Source: Hungatella_A sp034142505
Lineage (GTDB): Bacteria; Bacillota; Clostridia; Lachnospirales; Lachnospiraceae
NCBI GenBank assembly: GCA_034142505.1
Contig: JAWZDV010000017.1
Span: 1 to 64,000 of the forward strand
Direction: 5' to 3'
Length of the DNA: 64,000 bases
Shown here: piece after piece, positions 45,094 to 53,004 of the stretch
Numbering within the stretch: the stretch's first letter is position 1
Layout: the number at the start of each line of letters is the position of its first letter
Position numbers and translations under genes: made by a program
The notes under the pieces: model-generated
Database searches by the model: none
Told to the model about the DNA's origin: nothing
The model's input: the letters and a program-made list of their open reading frames with translations, nothing else

Positions 45094-46583
45094 CCGATCA
45101 CCCCTCCCGCAAGCAGTTCAAAATAATGTATCAATGGCCTGGAATACAGTCCCAGCAGGATAATCACCGCCGCAAAGAAGATCAGCGGCAGTTTCATTTT
45201 CCAGCTTGGATCGCTCAGAGTTTTCAAGTCTTTGTCACCCAGAGCACCCGCAGAGCCATTCTTCGGGAAATACGCCCGCACCACCACCGTCAGCATATAC
45301 ACCGCGGTCATAAGCGCCGAGTAGAGCAGCACCCCGACCGCCGCGTAAGCCATCGGCGCGCTACAGTCCACCGCCGCCTGGGCGATATTCCATTTACTGA
45401 TAAATCCTGCAAAGGGCGGTATCCCAATCAGCGACAGCGAAGCGATGGTAAAGCAGGCAAAGGTCACCGGCATTTTGTATCCCATTCCATCCAGCTCATA
45501 CACATATTCTTTCCCCGACCGATGCATGACAGCCCCGGCGCAGAAGAATCCGCAGATCTTCATAAATGCATGGAACACCAGGTGCGACAGTGCCGCCACC
45601 ATTCCCAAAGGACTCATCATCGTCGCCGCCAGCAGAATATAGGACAAATTGCTGATGGTGGAGTAAGCCAGCCTTCTCTTAAAGTGAATTTCCTTCACCG
45701 CCATGGTAGATCCATAGATAATTGTAACCATAGCCGCTCCCATCACCAGCCACTGCGCCCAGGTCCCTTTTAAGAACCCGGCGCCATAGCTGTAATAAGT
45801 CAGCCGGATAATGGCAAATGCCCCCGATTTCACCACAGCCACCGCATGGAGCAGCGCCGTCACCGGCGTCGGAGCCACCGAAGCGCTTGGCAGCCACCCG
45901 TGGAACGGGAAAATCGCCGCCTTCACACCAAATCCGAAAAATGCAAACACATACATCGCCAGCAGAATATTGGCATGCCCCTGGGCCGCCTCCTGATTCA
46001 GCACGCCTCCCAGCACAAATTCCGTGGACCCGCCGTAAGTCATGATAAAAACCAGACTGAAAAATGCAAACGCCGCGCCGCCCAGCGAGTAATACAGATA
46101 CTTCCTGCTGGCCCGGATCGCCTCCTTCGTCATGGTAAACATCACCAGCGGGAAGGTCACCAGCGTCATCAGCTCATAAAACAGATACAGCGTCACCAGA
46201 TTCCCCGCAAATGCAATCCCCACGGTAATCCCGTAAGTCATCACATAATAAGCAAAAAAGGTATGGGTTTTCTCCTCGTGTTCCATATACTCAAACGCAT
46301 ACAGCGTAGCCAGCGGCCAGAGAATCGCCACCAGTCCCGCGAACACCCGCCCCATCCCGTCGATCCGGAATTCCAGCTTCAACTCCCCAAACAGCCGGAA
46401 CAGCACCACGCTGTCCCCCGCCCGGGTCACAATCAGCCACAGCACCAGCAGACTGTTTAAAATCACCAGCCCTTCGGTCACCCACTGGTTCACCCGCTGT
46501 TTATGCCGGTAAGGGGAGAACAGAATCGCCGCGCCGCCGATGATGGGAAGCAGGACCGGCAAAAACAAACTTAGTTGGTTCAT
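45090..46583 (-). CDS. NuoM/MrpD-like antiporter subunit
   Basis: A 497-residue membrane protein with about 14 helices of the NuoL/M/N-type proton translocation family. The helix-5 glutamate is in LYLFYELMTLVTFP, and the helix-7/8 region HAVAVVKSGAFAIIR carries the conserved lysine. It is a close paralogue of the 493-residue protein encoded just upstream (both share NLVT-YLFYE-MTL and the TKEA...KYLYYS stretch), pointing to tandem duplication. It would pump H+ or exchange it for Na+ within the Mrp-like complex. Confidence 0.87.
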   Translation of the reverse strand: MNQLSLFLPVLLPIIGGAAILFSPYRHKQRVNQWVTEGLVILNSLLVLWLIVTRAGDSVVLFRLFGELKLEFRIDGMGRVFAGLVAILWPLATLYAFEYMEHEEKTHTFFAYYVMTYGITVGIAFAGNLVTLYLFYELMTLVTFPLVMFTMTKEAIRASRKYLYYSLGGAAFAFFSLVFIMTYGGSTEFVLGGVLNQEAAQGHANILLAMYVFAFFGFGVKAAIFPFHGWLPSASVAPTPVTALLHAVAVVKSGAFAIIRLTYYSYGAGFLKGTWAQWLVMGAAMVTIIYGSTMAVKEIHFKRRLAYSTISNLSYILLAATMMSPLGMVAALSHLVFHAFMKICGFFCAGAVMHRSGKEYVYELDGMGYKMPVTFACFTIASLSLIGIPPFAGFISKWNIAQAAVDCSAPMAYAAVGVLLYSALMTAVYMLTVVVRAYFPKNGSAGALGDKDLKTLSDPSWKMKLPLIFFAAVIILLGLYSRPLIHYFELLAGGVIG

Positions 46584-46595
46584 ACAATCCCCTCC

Positions 46596-48077
46596 CTACA
46601 TCACCGCAGCCGCGATCGTCTCGATAAAGTGAATCAGTGGCGCCGGGAACATGCCAAACACCACGGCCCCCGCCGTCATAAGCAGCATGGGAACCAGCAT
46701 CCACAAAGACGGCTCCAGCTTCTTTGCGTTTCCATAATCATAATCCGCTCCCGGGAAGAACCCGTGGATGGTCACCGGCAGCAGATATCCGGCAGTCAGC
46801 AGCGCGCTGATTAACAGCACCGCGGGACCAATCCAGGAAAATGCGCCCACGTCCGCAGCCAGGGCTCCCGTAGCCAGATACCATTTACTCACAAACCCGC
46901 TGGTTGGAGGAATTCCCACCAGCGTGATGGATACCAGCGTAAAGCACCAGATAGTAATCGGCATCTGTTTCCCGATCCCCCGAAGCTCACTGACCTTCTT
47001 AAGCCCCGTCTTGTAAATGATGGCGCCTGCTCCGAGGAACAGCGTATTCTTCACCAGTGAGTGGAATACCACATGGGAGAGCGCGCCCACCAGCCCAAGG
47101 GGGGTCAAAAGCGACAGCCCAAACATCATGTAGGACACCTGGCTCACCGTGGAGTAAGCGAGACGTTTCTTCATCACCGGTTCTTTGTATGCCAGCATGG
47201 ACCCCATAAACACCGTCAGCAGCGCCAGAACCATCCAGACCGTCTGCACCCAGGTTCCCCGGATCAGATCAGGTCCCACCATATAGAAAACTACCCTCAC
47301 AATGCCAAGAATACCGGCCTTCGTGATCAGACCCGACAATACCGCACTGGCCGGGGCCGGAGCCACCGGGTGGGCGGTAGGCAGCCACCCGTGCATGGGG
47401 AACATACCCGCCTTCGTGCCAAATCCCACGATCATGCACAGAACCACCACAAGCATCAGTCCCTCATGACCTGCCAGCGCCGTCCCGTTCAGCACACCGC
47501 CGGGAGTGAAGGTCAGTGTGTCCGCATAATGGGCAATCACAAAGATTCCAAACAGCGCCAGAAACGCGCCTGCAATGGAGTAATACAGGTATTTGAGGCC
47601 CGCCATCACCGCTTCCTTTGTCAGCTCGTGGAGTACCAGCGGAAGCGAGGTCAGAGTCATCATCTCATAGAACACATAAAACGTAACCAGGTTGGCGGCA
47701 TAGTCAAGACCGATCAGCACGCCAAGCACAATCAGATAGAAGCCGAAGAACCGGAACTCGTCCCGCTCATGCTTCATATATTCCACCGAAAACATTCCCG
47801 CCATCAGCCACACAAAACAGGTCAGCAGGGAAAACAGCCGCGACACGTTGTCCACATGAAGGGCGATGGTGATGGTATCCGTCAGCTGCCACAGCGTCAG
47901 TCTGCTGTCAGGCTGGAAGGCGATGGCAGTACAGACGGCCAGATTCACCAGGAGCACGGCCAGCGAGATGCCAAGCATCTGTTTCCGGTTTCCACGGATG
48001 CTTTTGATGGAGAGAACCAGAATCCCCGCCACAATCGGCAGGAGGACTGGAAGCAATAACAAGAAATTCTGTCTCAT
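46596..48077 (-). CDS. NuoM/MrpD-like antiporter subunit
   Basis: A 493-residue member of the NuoL/M/N proton-channel family, with the helix-5 glutamate in FYVFYEMMTLTSLP and the conserved lysine region SGLITKAGILGIVR. The paralogue follows 12 bases downstream. MrpA/D-type proteins also carry HVVFHSLVKNTLFLGAG, seen here. Membrane-embedded; it contributes one of the ion half-channels of the complex. Confidence 0.87.
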   Translation of the reverse strand: MRQNFLLLLPVLLPIVAGILVLSIKSIRGNRKQMLGISLAVLLVNLAVCTAIAFQPDSRLTLWQLTDTITIALHVDNVSRLFSLLTCFVWLMAGMFSVEYMKHERDEFRFFGFYLIVLGVLIGLDYAANLVTFYVFYEMMTLTSLPLVLHELTKEAVMAGLKYLYYSIAGAFLALFGIFVIAHYADTLTFTPGGVLNGTALAGHEGLMLVVVLCMIVGFGTKAGMFPMHGWLPTAHPVAPAPASAVLSGLITKAGILGIVRVVFYMVGPDLIRGTWVQTVWMVLALLTVFMGSMLAYKEPVMKKRLAYSTVSQVSYMMFGLSLLTPLGLVGALSHVVFHSLVKNTLFLGAGAIIYKTGLKKVSELRGIGKQMPITIWCFTLVSITLVGIPPTSGFVSKWYLATGALAADVGAFSWIGPAVLLISALLTAGYLLPVTIHGFFPGADYDYGNAKKLEPSLWMLVPMLLMTAGAVVFGMFPAPLIHFIETIAAAVM

Positions 48078-48106
48078 AGGTATATCCCCCGTATTCTTTT
48101 AATCCA

Positions 48107-49651
48107 TTAATCAAACATAGCCAGCCCGACCTCAATGGCCCGGACAATCGGCTGTGAAAAGACACCCAGCACCACATTCAAAGCAATGAAACTGATCACC
48201 GCGATTCTGAAATTCCAGGAGGAAGCATTCGGTTTTCCTTCTATGACGGAAGCGGGACCGGAAGCCGAGCCAGCCGCCGGGCCGGAGCCAGAGGCTGTCC
48301 CTTGCTCCGCCGGTGAATACAGCGTAATCACCAGTCTTAAGAAATACACCGCATTCAGCACCGTACTGACGCCAAGGGCCAGAATCGTCGGTATCATTTT
48401 CCCGGGACTTAAGGTGGCGGCGGAGGCGAACAGCAGCTTCGAGATAAATCCCGACAGCATGGGAAGTCCCACCATGGACAGCGCCCCGATGGCAAACCCG
48501 ATGCCGGCCAGCCGGTTCCGGTACCCGGCGCCCCGCAGGCTCAAGTAGTCCTTCTTATTGCCCGACACCTCATAAAGTCCCACCGAACTGACAAACAGCA
48601 GCGCTTTCGTCGCCGCGTGGCCAAGCAGATGGAACAATGCAGCCGTCATCCCGGCCGTCGTCCCCAGCCCGATGCCCAGATAGATGTAGCCGATCTGGGC
48701 CACCGAGGAGTAGGCGATCATACGCCTGGTATCCGTCTCGCTGATGGCATGGACCGAACCCATGATCATCCCGCACAGGCCGAACACAAATAGCACGTTC
48801 ACAATATGGCTGGCGATAATGTGCTGTTCCCCCAGCACCCGGTAAAACAATTTGATCAGCAGAAAGATATACCCTTTTGACACCAGTCCGGACAGAATCG
48901 CGCTGGCCGCCGGCGTCGCCGTGGAGTAAGCGTCCGGAATCCAGGAATGAAACGGATACAGACCGCTCTTAATCGCCAAACCTACGGAAATCACACTGAT
49001 AATCACCAGCATCGGCACCGTGTAGGCCCCATCCGCCATGATCTGTGTGATCGCCTCCTTGGCGTTGGACATCAGCAGATGTCCCGTCACGTCATAGAGC
49101 AGGCTGAGACCGATAAGAAACAGGCCGGACCCCAGCTGGCTCATGATCATATACCGGATCGCCGCCGTGTAGGCCTTTCCCTTCTGGCGGATCATAATCA
49201 GTCCGCACCCGGCGATGGTATTGATCTCGATAAACACATAAGCCGTAAATAAGTCGTTGGTATAAATCAGGGCCAGTAGAGAACTGAGAATCAGATCCAC
49301 CAGCACAAAAAACAGATTCACCTTTGTGGATTCCACATCCACAAAGATATGGTCCATCCCGCCGATGATGGACAGCAGCATCACGATGCAGAAGAGAAGC
49401 GCCGTCAGCGCCTCCAGCACTCCTGCCCGGATCTCATTGCCCCAGGGCGCGGGAAAATGTCCCATCATATACGTATAGCTCTCTCCACTCTGCCACAGAA
49501 ACGAAAGTACCATCGCCGACATGACCGTGATGATTGAGATGACCCCTAAGTTCACCCATTTGGCCTTCCGCCCGCTTAGAACGGAGGAAATGATCCCGGC
49601 AAACATGGCCAGTATAATGGAGAAAAACGGAAAGTTTTGTACCAGTGCCAT
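48107..49651 (-). CDS. MrpD/NuoN-like antiporter subunit
   Basis: A 514-residue membrane protein of the same proton-translocation family but less like the other three. The helix-5 glutamate lies in TAYVFIEINTIAGCG, and the lysine segment in SGLVSKGYIFLLIKLFYR. An Ala/Pro/Gly/Ser-rich insert occurs near residues 445-470, between late helices. It directly follows the MrpC-like gene by one base, the place where mrpD sits in classical mrp operons, so it is the best candidate for the true MrpD. Confidence 0.86.
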   Translation of the reverse strand: MALVQNFPFFSIILAMFAGIISSVLSGRKAKWVNLGVISIITVMSAMVLSFLWQSGESYTYMMGHFPAPWGNEIRAGVLEALTALLFCIVMLLSIIGGMDHIFVDVESTKVNLFFVLVDLILSSLLALIYTNDLFTAYVFIEINTIAGCGLIMIRQKGKAYTAAIRYMIMSQLGSGLFLIGLSLLYDVTGHLLMSNAKEAITQIMADGAYTVPMLVIISVISVGLAIKSGLYPFHSWIPDAYSTATPAASAILSGLVSKGYIFLLIKLFYRVLGEQHIIASHIVNVLFVFGLCGMIMGSVHAISETDTRRMIAYSSVAQIGYIYLGIGLGTTAGMTAALFHLLGHAATKALLFVSSVGLYEVSGNKKDYLSLRGAGYRNRLAGIGFAIGALSMVGLPMLSGFISKLLFASAATLSPGKMIPTILALGVSTVLNAVYFLRLVITLYSPAEQGTASGSGPAAGSASGPASVIEGKPNASSWNFRIAVISFIALNVVLGVFSQPIVRAIEVGLAMFD

Positions 49652-49652
49652 G

Positions 49653-50030
49653 TTATGGCTCCTCCTTCTGTGCTTCTATAATAATCTTGTCAAGATCCAG
49701 GGACCCGTACCGCTGGTACAGCCGCATGGTCAGCGCCAGCATGAGCGCCGTCACACTGACCGACACCACGATGCCCGTCAGCACAAGGCCGCTGGGAATG
49801 GGATTGATGTAGTCCGCCGGGTCCTGGTTTCCGTTCACCATGATAGGCACCATGCGCCCCTCAATATAACCCTTGGCGGCCAGGAACAGATACACCGCGG
49901 TATCCATAATATTCATCCCCATGATCTTCTTAATCAGATTCCGCTGAAGCAGGAGGATGGTAAACCCGATGCCGAACAGAATGATGGCGGCAGTTTCTTC
50001 CATATTCATATAAAGATGCTGAAGCATCAC
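49653..50030 (-). CDS. mrpC: Mrp antiporter subunit C (NuoK-like)
   Basis: A 125-residue protein with three membrane helices. The NuoK/MrpC signature is NPIPSGLVLTGIVVSVSV, with the acidic residue in helix 1 (METAAI-like MEETAAIILFG). It overlaps the preceding gene by four bases. In Mrp and related respiratory complexes this small subunit helps form the ion path between the large antiporter subunits and the rest. Confidence 0.9.
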   Translation of the reverse strand: MMLQHLYMNMEETAAIILFGIGFTILLLQRNLIKKIMGMNIMDTAVYLFLAAKGYIEGRMVPIMVNGNQDPADYINPIPSGLVLTGIVVSVSVTALMLALTMRLYQRYGSLDLDKIIIEAQKEEP

Positions 50031-50989
50031 ATCCCCCCCTTTCTGAACAGACTGTAAAATGCGTACATGGTGCAGGCTACCACCAGCCCCACACAGATAT
50101 TTAACGGCAGAATCAACCCGCTGCTCAGGATTGCCCCCGGTGTGCCAAGGGGAATCCCGCTTGCCAGATGGTTCGCTCCCGTAAAGAAAGAGTAGCTTTT
50201 GGCGATACAGTAAAAGGACAGCGCCCCCAGCGTGATACAGCGGAACGTCTTCTCCGTAAAGAATTTGGACGTCTTCTCAAACCCGAAGGCATTTAAGTAG
50301 AGGATCAGCCCGGACCCGGTGACCGCCCCTCCGGAGAACCCGCCGCCCGGAGACAAATGCCCGTTTAAGATAATGTAAATGCCGAAAATCAGAATCAGCG
50401 GCACCAGCACACAGGCCACTTTCTGGAGAATGATATCATTTTTCGGCTCATACAGACGGTCATTGGCCTCGGCCAGCCGTTTTCGCTGGGCGCTGCTGTC
50501 GCTGCTCTTGTCGATCCGCAGCAGAATCATCACGCAGCAGGAGGCGATAAAGAGCACGCAGGACTCCCCGAAGGTATCAAAGGCACGGTAGTCCAAAATC
50601 ATGCCGGTCACCATGTTGACAGCCCCTGTTTCCTGAAGGCCGCGGCTGATATACCTGGCCGACACCTCGTTGTTGTCCGGGTTGCCGGCATTGCCAAACA
50701 CCGGCAGATAGGAGATGGTCCACATCAGCACCCCGATGATTCCTAAGCACAGCAGAACGGACATAATCTTATAAAAGGTCCGGTAATATTTCACTTCCCG
50801 GTTATGGTCCAAATCAAATGCTTCGTTATGTATTTTTTTATAATCCACCGTGACCGTCTCGTCCTGTAAGCTGGAAGGTGGCGGCGGCACGATCTCCATC
50901 CGTCCCTCTAACGGGTCAATCTCCCCGTTCACCCACCGTTCCAAACGGCCAAAACGGGTATTTTCGTAATTATTTTTCTGTCTGCTCAT
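50027..50989 (-). CDS. mrpB: MbhE-MrpB fusion subunit
   Basis: A 320-residue membrane protein. The first third holds a hydrophilic N-terminus and two helices with ETGAVNMVTGMILDYRAFDTFGE, the hallmark of MbhE / the C-terminal end of MrpA. The second half holds LNGHLSPGGGFSGGAVTG, the MnhB/MrpB signature. The two subunits are therefore fused. The ATG at 50989 is preceded by AAAAGGAGG and overlaps the DUF4040 gene by 20 bases; a longer in-frame start at 51034 is inside that gene. It completes the MrpA C-terminal module missing from the large subunits. Confidence 0.85.
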   Translation of the reverse strand: MSRQKNNYENTRFGRLERWVNGEIDPLEGRMEIVPPPPSSLQDETVTVDYKKIHNEAFDLDHNREVKYYRTFYKIMSVLLCLGIIGVLMWTISYLPVFGNAGNPDNNEVSARYISRGLQETGAVNMVTGMILDYRAFDTFGESCVLFIASCCVMILLRIDKSSDSSAQRKRLAEANDRLYEPKNDIILQKVACVLVPLILIFGIYIILNGHLSPGGGFSGGAVTGSGLILYLNAFGFEKTSKFFTEKTFRCITLGALSFYCIAKSYSFFTGANHLASGIPLGTPGAILSSGLILPLNICVGLVVACTMYAFYSLFRKGGM

Positions 50990-51236
50990 CGTCTGCCTCC
51001 TTTTGAATTGCCCGGATTTTCTTGAGTGTGACAAAGAACAGCACGCTGGTGACTCCCGCCCCCACAGCCGCCTCGGTGATCGCTAAATCCGGGGACTGTA
51101 ACAGCACCCAGATGATCGCCATGCTCAAGCTGTATGACATGAAGATAATGATGGAGGTCAGCAGGTCCTTGGTGAGACTCACTGCCAGCGCGCAGACAAT
51201 CAGACACAGCAGTAAGAATGCTTCAAACAGTTTCAT
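50970..51236 (-). CDS. DUF4040/MbhD-like subunit
   Basis: An 88-residue protein with three membrane helices, matching MbhD and the central piece of the MrpA C-terminal domain (SLSMAIIWVLLQSPDLAITEAAVGAG). In standard Mrp systems this is part of MrpA; here it is a separate gene, as in membrane-bound hydrogenases of archaea. Start overlaps the stop of mrpG by four bases. Confidence 0.87.
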   Translation of the reverse strand: MKLFEAFLLLCLIVCALAVSLTKDLLTSIIIFMSYSLSMAIIWVLLQSPDLAITEAAVGAGVTSVLFFVTLKKIRAIQKEADDEQTEK

Positions 51237-51589
51237 TGTGTTTCCTCCTCCTTTGCCGGCTGGTCTTCCACTTCAATGATGGGAAGATCGGTCAGATGTT
51301 CATCGGTGGTCACTTCCAGACGGCTGATCATATGCCCGGACACAGGGCTGGCTACCCAGAAAAACAGGATGAGCAGTAAAAGCTTTAAGCTGTCCATGGA
51401 AAAGCCGCGGATGATCATCAGACCCACAATCACAAATAAAATTCCAAGAGTATCCCCCATAGCCGCCGCATGCATCCGGTTGAGGGCTCGGTCAAACCGG
51501 TTGACGCCAAAGACAGCCAGTCCCATCGTGGCGATCCCGGTAATCAGAAAAAATGCCGCAAGGGCGAATTTACACCATTCGAAAGCCAT
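51233..51589 (-). CDS. mrpG: Mrp antiporter subunit G
   Basis: A 118-residue protein with three membrane helices of the MnhG/PhaG family: GLAVFGVNRFDRALNRMHAAA is the diagnostic stretch. A GGAGG lies before the start. Position between mrpF and the DUF4040 gene matches the usual E-F-G order. Confidence 0.9.
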   Translation of the reverse strand: MAFEWCKFALAAFFLITGIATMGLAVFGVNRFDRALNRMHAAAMGDTLGILFVIVGLMIIRGFSMDSLKLLLLILFFWVASPVSGHMISRLEVTTDEHLTDLPIIEVEDQPAKEEETQ

Positions 51590-51590
51590 G

Positions 51591-51926
51591 TCACTCCTCC
51601 TTTGTCCCTAAATCAGATGGTTCTTTTTCCTTCTGCTCTTTTTGCTCCCGATAAACGCCGATATAGACCTTGCACAGCACGATGACGGCAAGGAAACTGA
51701 TCATGGCGTAGATGAGACTCACGTCCACCAGATAATTTTCATCCAGATAGACGGAGAGAATTGCTATGATAATAATGGTCATCGTTCCCACCATATTCAC
51801 CGCGATGACCCGGTCCGCGATCCTCGGTCCCAGGACGGAACGGATGATACTGCAGATAATGAAGATCCCCAGGACCACGACGCAGATGGTCAGCAGGATG
51901 CGGTAAGCGCTTTCCAGTTCAATCAT
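51591..51926 (-). CDS. mrpF: Mrp antiporter subunit F
   Basis: A 111-residue protein with three membrane helices of the MnhF/PhaF family; the diagnostic RSVLGPRIADRVIAVNMVG is present. It overlaps mrpE by four bases. A charged, glutamate/lysine-rich tail follows the last helix. Confidence 0.9.
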   Translation of the reverse strand: MIELESAYRILLTICVVVLGIFIICSIIRSVLGPRIADRVIAVNMVGTMTIIIIAILSVYLDENYLVDVSLIYAMISFLAVIVLCKVYIGVYREQKEQKEKEPSDLGTKEE

Positions 51927-52399
51927 GCCATCATGTCCTCCTTTGCTTCCATTTCCTTTAAAATCGGGATGAAGGCGGATTGTTCAATTCCTTCCGCCAG
52001 TTCCTCGTCCAGACAGTGGATCAGAAACTCATTGCCCTCCACCGTGACCGTGATGGTACCCGGCGTCAAGGTGATTGAGTTGGCCAGCATCACTTTTGCA
52101 AGTCCTGACTTTAAGTCTGTGCGAAATCTCACCAGCCGCGGTTCCGGCGTAAGCCTGGGGGAGAGAATCAGTTTCAGCACACAGATATTCGCCTTCACAA
52201 TCTCCGTCACCAAAAGCCAGAAATAGCGGACAAACAGCGGCGCCAGCATAAACAGCAGCTTCTCTTTCTTAATGCTGTAATCCATGAATTTGCAGATAAA
52301 TGCAAACAGGCAGGTGGAAATAGCGAGTCCGAACAGACAGATTTCCAGAGTGATCTTGCCGTTTAAAATCACCCATACCAGAAAAAATAACAGATACAT
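51923..52399 (-). CDS. mrpE: Mrp antiporter subunit E
   Basis: A 158-residue protein of the MnhE family: two N-terminal helices, then a cytoplasmic domain with ANSITLTPGTITV, the family hallmark. The ATG at 52399 is chosen because GGAGGGG lies eight bases before it; a longer open frame reaches 52510, but that part is the structured leader RNA. It is the first gene of a ten-gene operon (E, F, G, MbhD, B, C and four large subunits) that builds a cation/proton antiporter for pH and sodium homeostasis. Confidence 0.88.
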   Translation of the reverse strand: MYLLFFLVWVILNGKITLEICLFGLAISTCLFAFICKFMDYSIKKEKLLFMLAPLFVRYFWLLVTEIVKANICVLKLILSPRLTPEPRLVRFRTDLKSGLAKVMLANSITLTPGTITVTVEGNEFLIHCLDEELAEGIEQSAFIPILKEMEAKEDMMA

Positions 52400-52441
52400 A
52401 GGTAAGCCCCTCCATTTTTGATTCATTGTGTCGCTGGGTCC

Positions 52442-52558
52442 GGGCAGAGCCTCAGAAAACCTCCGGTTTTCTGAGGTCGCTTCGCTCGTCATACAATCAG
52501 AAGCTGTCACAAAGCCGCCAGCGCCTTTGTGGCAGTTTCTGATTGCCTGACTCTGCCC
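52442..52558 (-). promoter_or_regulatory. Nested multi-stem 5' leader of the mrp operon
   Basis: A closing stem GGGCAGAG (52442-52449) / CTCTGCCC (52551-52558) encloses two strong hairpins. One is a perfect 12-base stem, 52450-52461 with 52465-52476. The other is a 21-base stem with two G-U type wobbles, 52494-52514 with 52525-52545. The element begins within a few bases of the predicted transcription start and ends about 40 bases before the mrpE start. No T-run follows the stems, so it is not a plain terminator. A regulatory RNA is likely, but identity is unknown. Confidence 0.65.
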
Positions 52559-52567
52559 TATTCGAAC

Positions 52568-52596
52568 ATTATACCTTTCTTAGGATATTAGTACAA
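52568..52596 (-). promoter_or_regulatory. Promoter of the mrp operon
   Basis: Reading the minus strand, TTGTAC (52596-52591), exactly 17 bases of spacer, and a perfect TATAAT (52573-52568). Transcription would begin near 52561, at the first base of the structured leader. Confidence 0.75.
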
Positions 52597-52686
52597 GTCT
52601 TTGACAGGTTTTGATAAATTTTCCAGACAATAAAAATGACGGGATATTTTTCTTGCATTTTTCCCCCGGTTCCTTTATGGAATATG

Positions 52687-52726
52687 ACGCCATCCAGTCG
52701 AGGCAGTTCAACTGGATGGCGTTTTT
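52687..52726 (+). terminator. Orphan terminator-like hairpin
   Basis: ACGCCATCCAGT (52687-52698) pairs exactly with ACTGGATGGCGT (52711-52722) and is followed by TTTT. No plus-strand gene lies directly upstream, so it may end an unannotated short RNA or protect the Rpn gene from read-through. Confidence 0.6.
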
Positions 52727-53004
52727 GTGGTGTATGCAGACTAAAACCCATGGCGGTATAGTGGATTTATAAAATATTAATTGCATCAAGATAGCGGATA
52801 TGTTAGAATCAATTCAAAGCATATTTTTCATTTGCATTCCGTCGGGAATGCAGTCTGATAATAGTTCTATTATTCTATTACACAAAAACATAGGATTTTG
52901 TGTAAATCCGAAAATTCATGCTTTTCATCACATGTTATAAGCAGGAGATTTCGGAGAAAAGAAAGCCTTCTGCGAACAATTAAATAGCAGAAAGGCGGCG
53001 AACC
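52727..53004. other. Intergenic region with short hairpins before the Rpn gene
   Basis: No open frame of note. Two clean inverted repeats are seen: TGCATTCC/GGAATGCA around a GTCG loop (52833-52852) and ACACAAAA/TTTTGTGT (52880-52903). The region is AT-rich; no confident promoter is assigned. Confidence 0.4.

Noticed and set aside
47061..48059. Long plus-strand open frame (332 codons) opposite the antiporter genes
   Set aside because: It lies wholly antisense to a well-supported NuoM-like gene, is extremely His/Gln/Arg-rich and has no ribosome binding site; a composition shadow. The same holds for the long antisense frames at 11123-11992, 43198-43776, 45060-45773 and 45846-46460.
42925..52399. 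Complex I (nuo) or hydrogenase operon
   Set aside because: MrpE, F, G, B and C signatures are present while no NuoA-H, hydrogenase or ferredoxin-type subunits are encoded in the run.
52400..52510. Upstream extension of mrpE to 52510
   Set aside because: The extra 37 codons lie in the structured leader. The ATG at 52399 has the properly placed GGAGGGG and begins at the conserved membrane helix.
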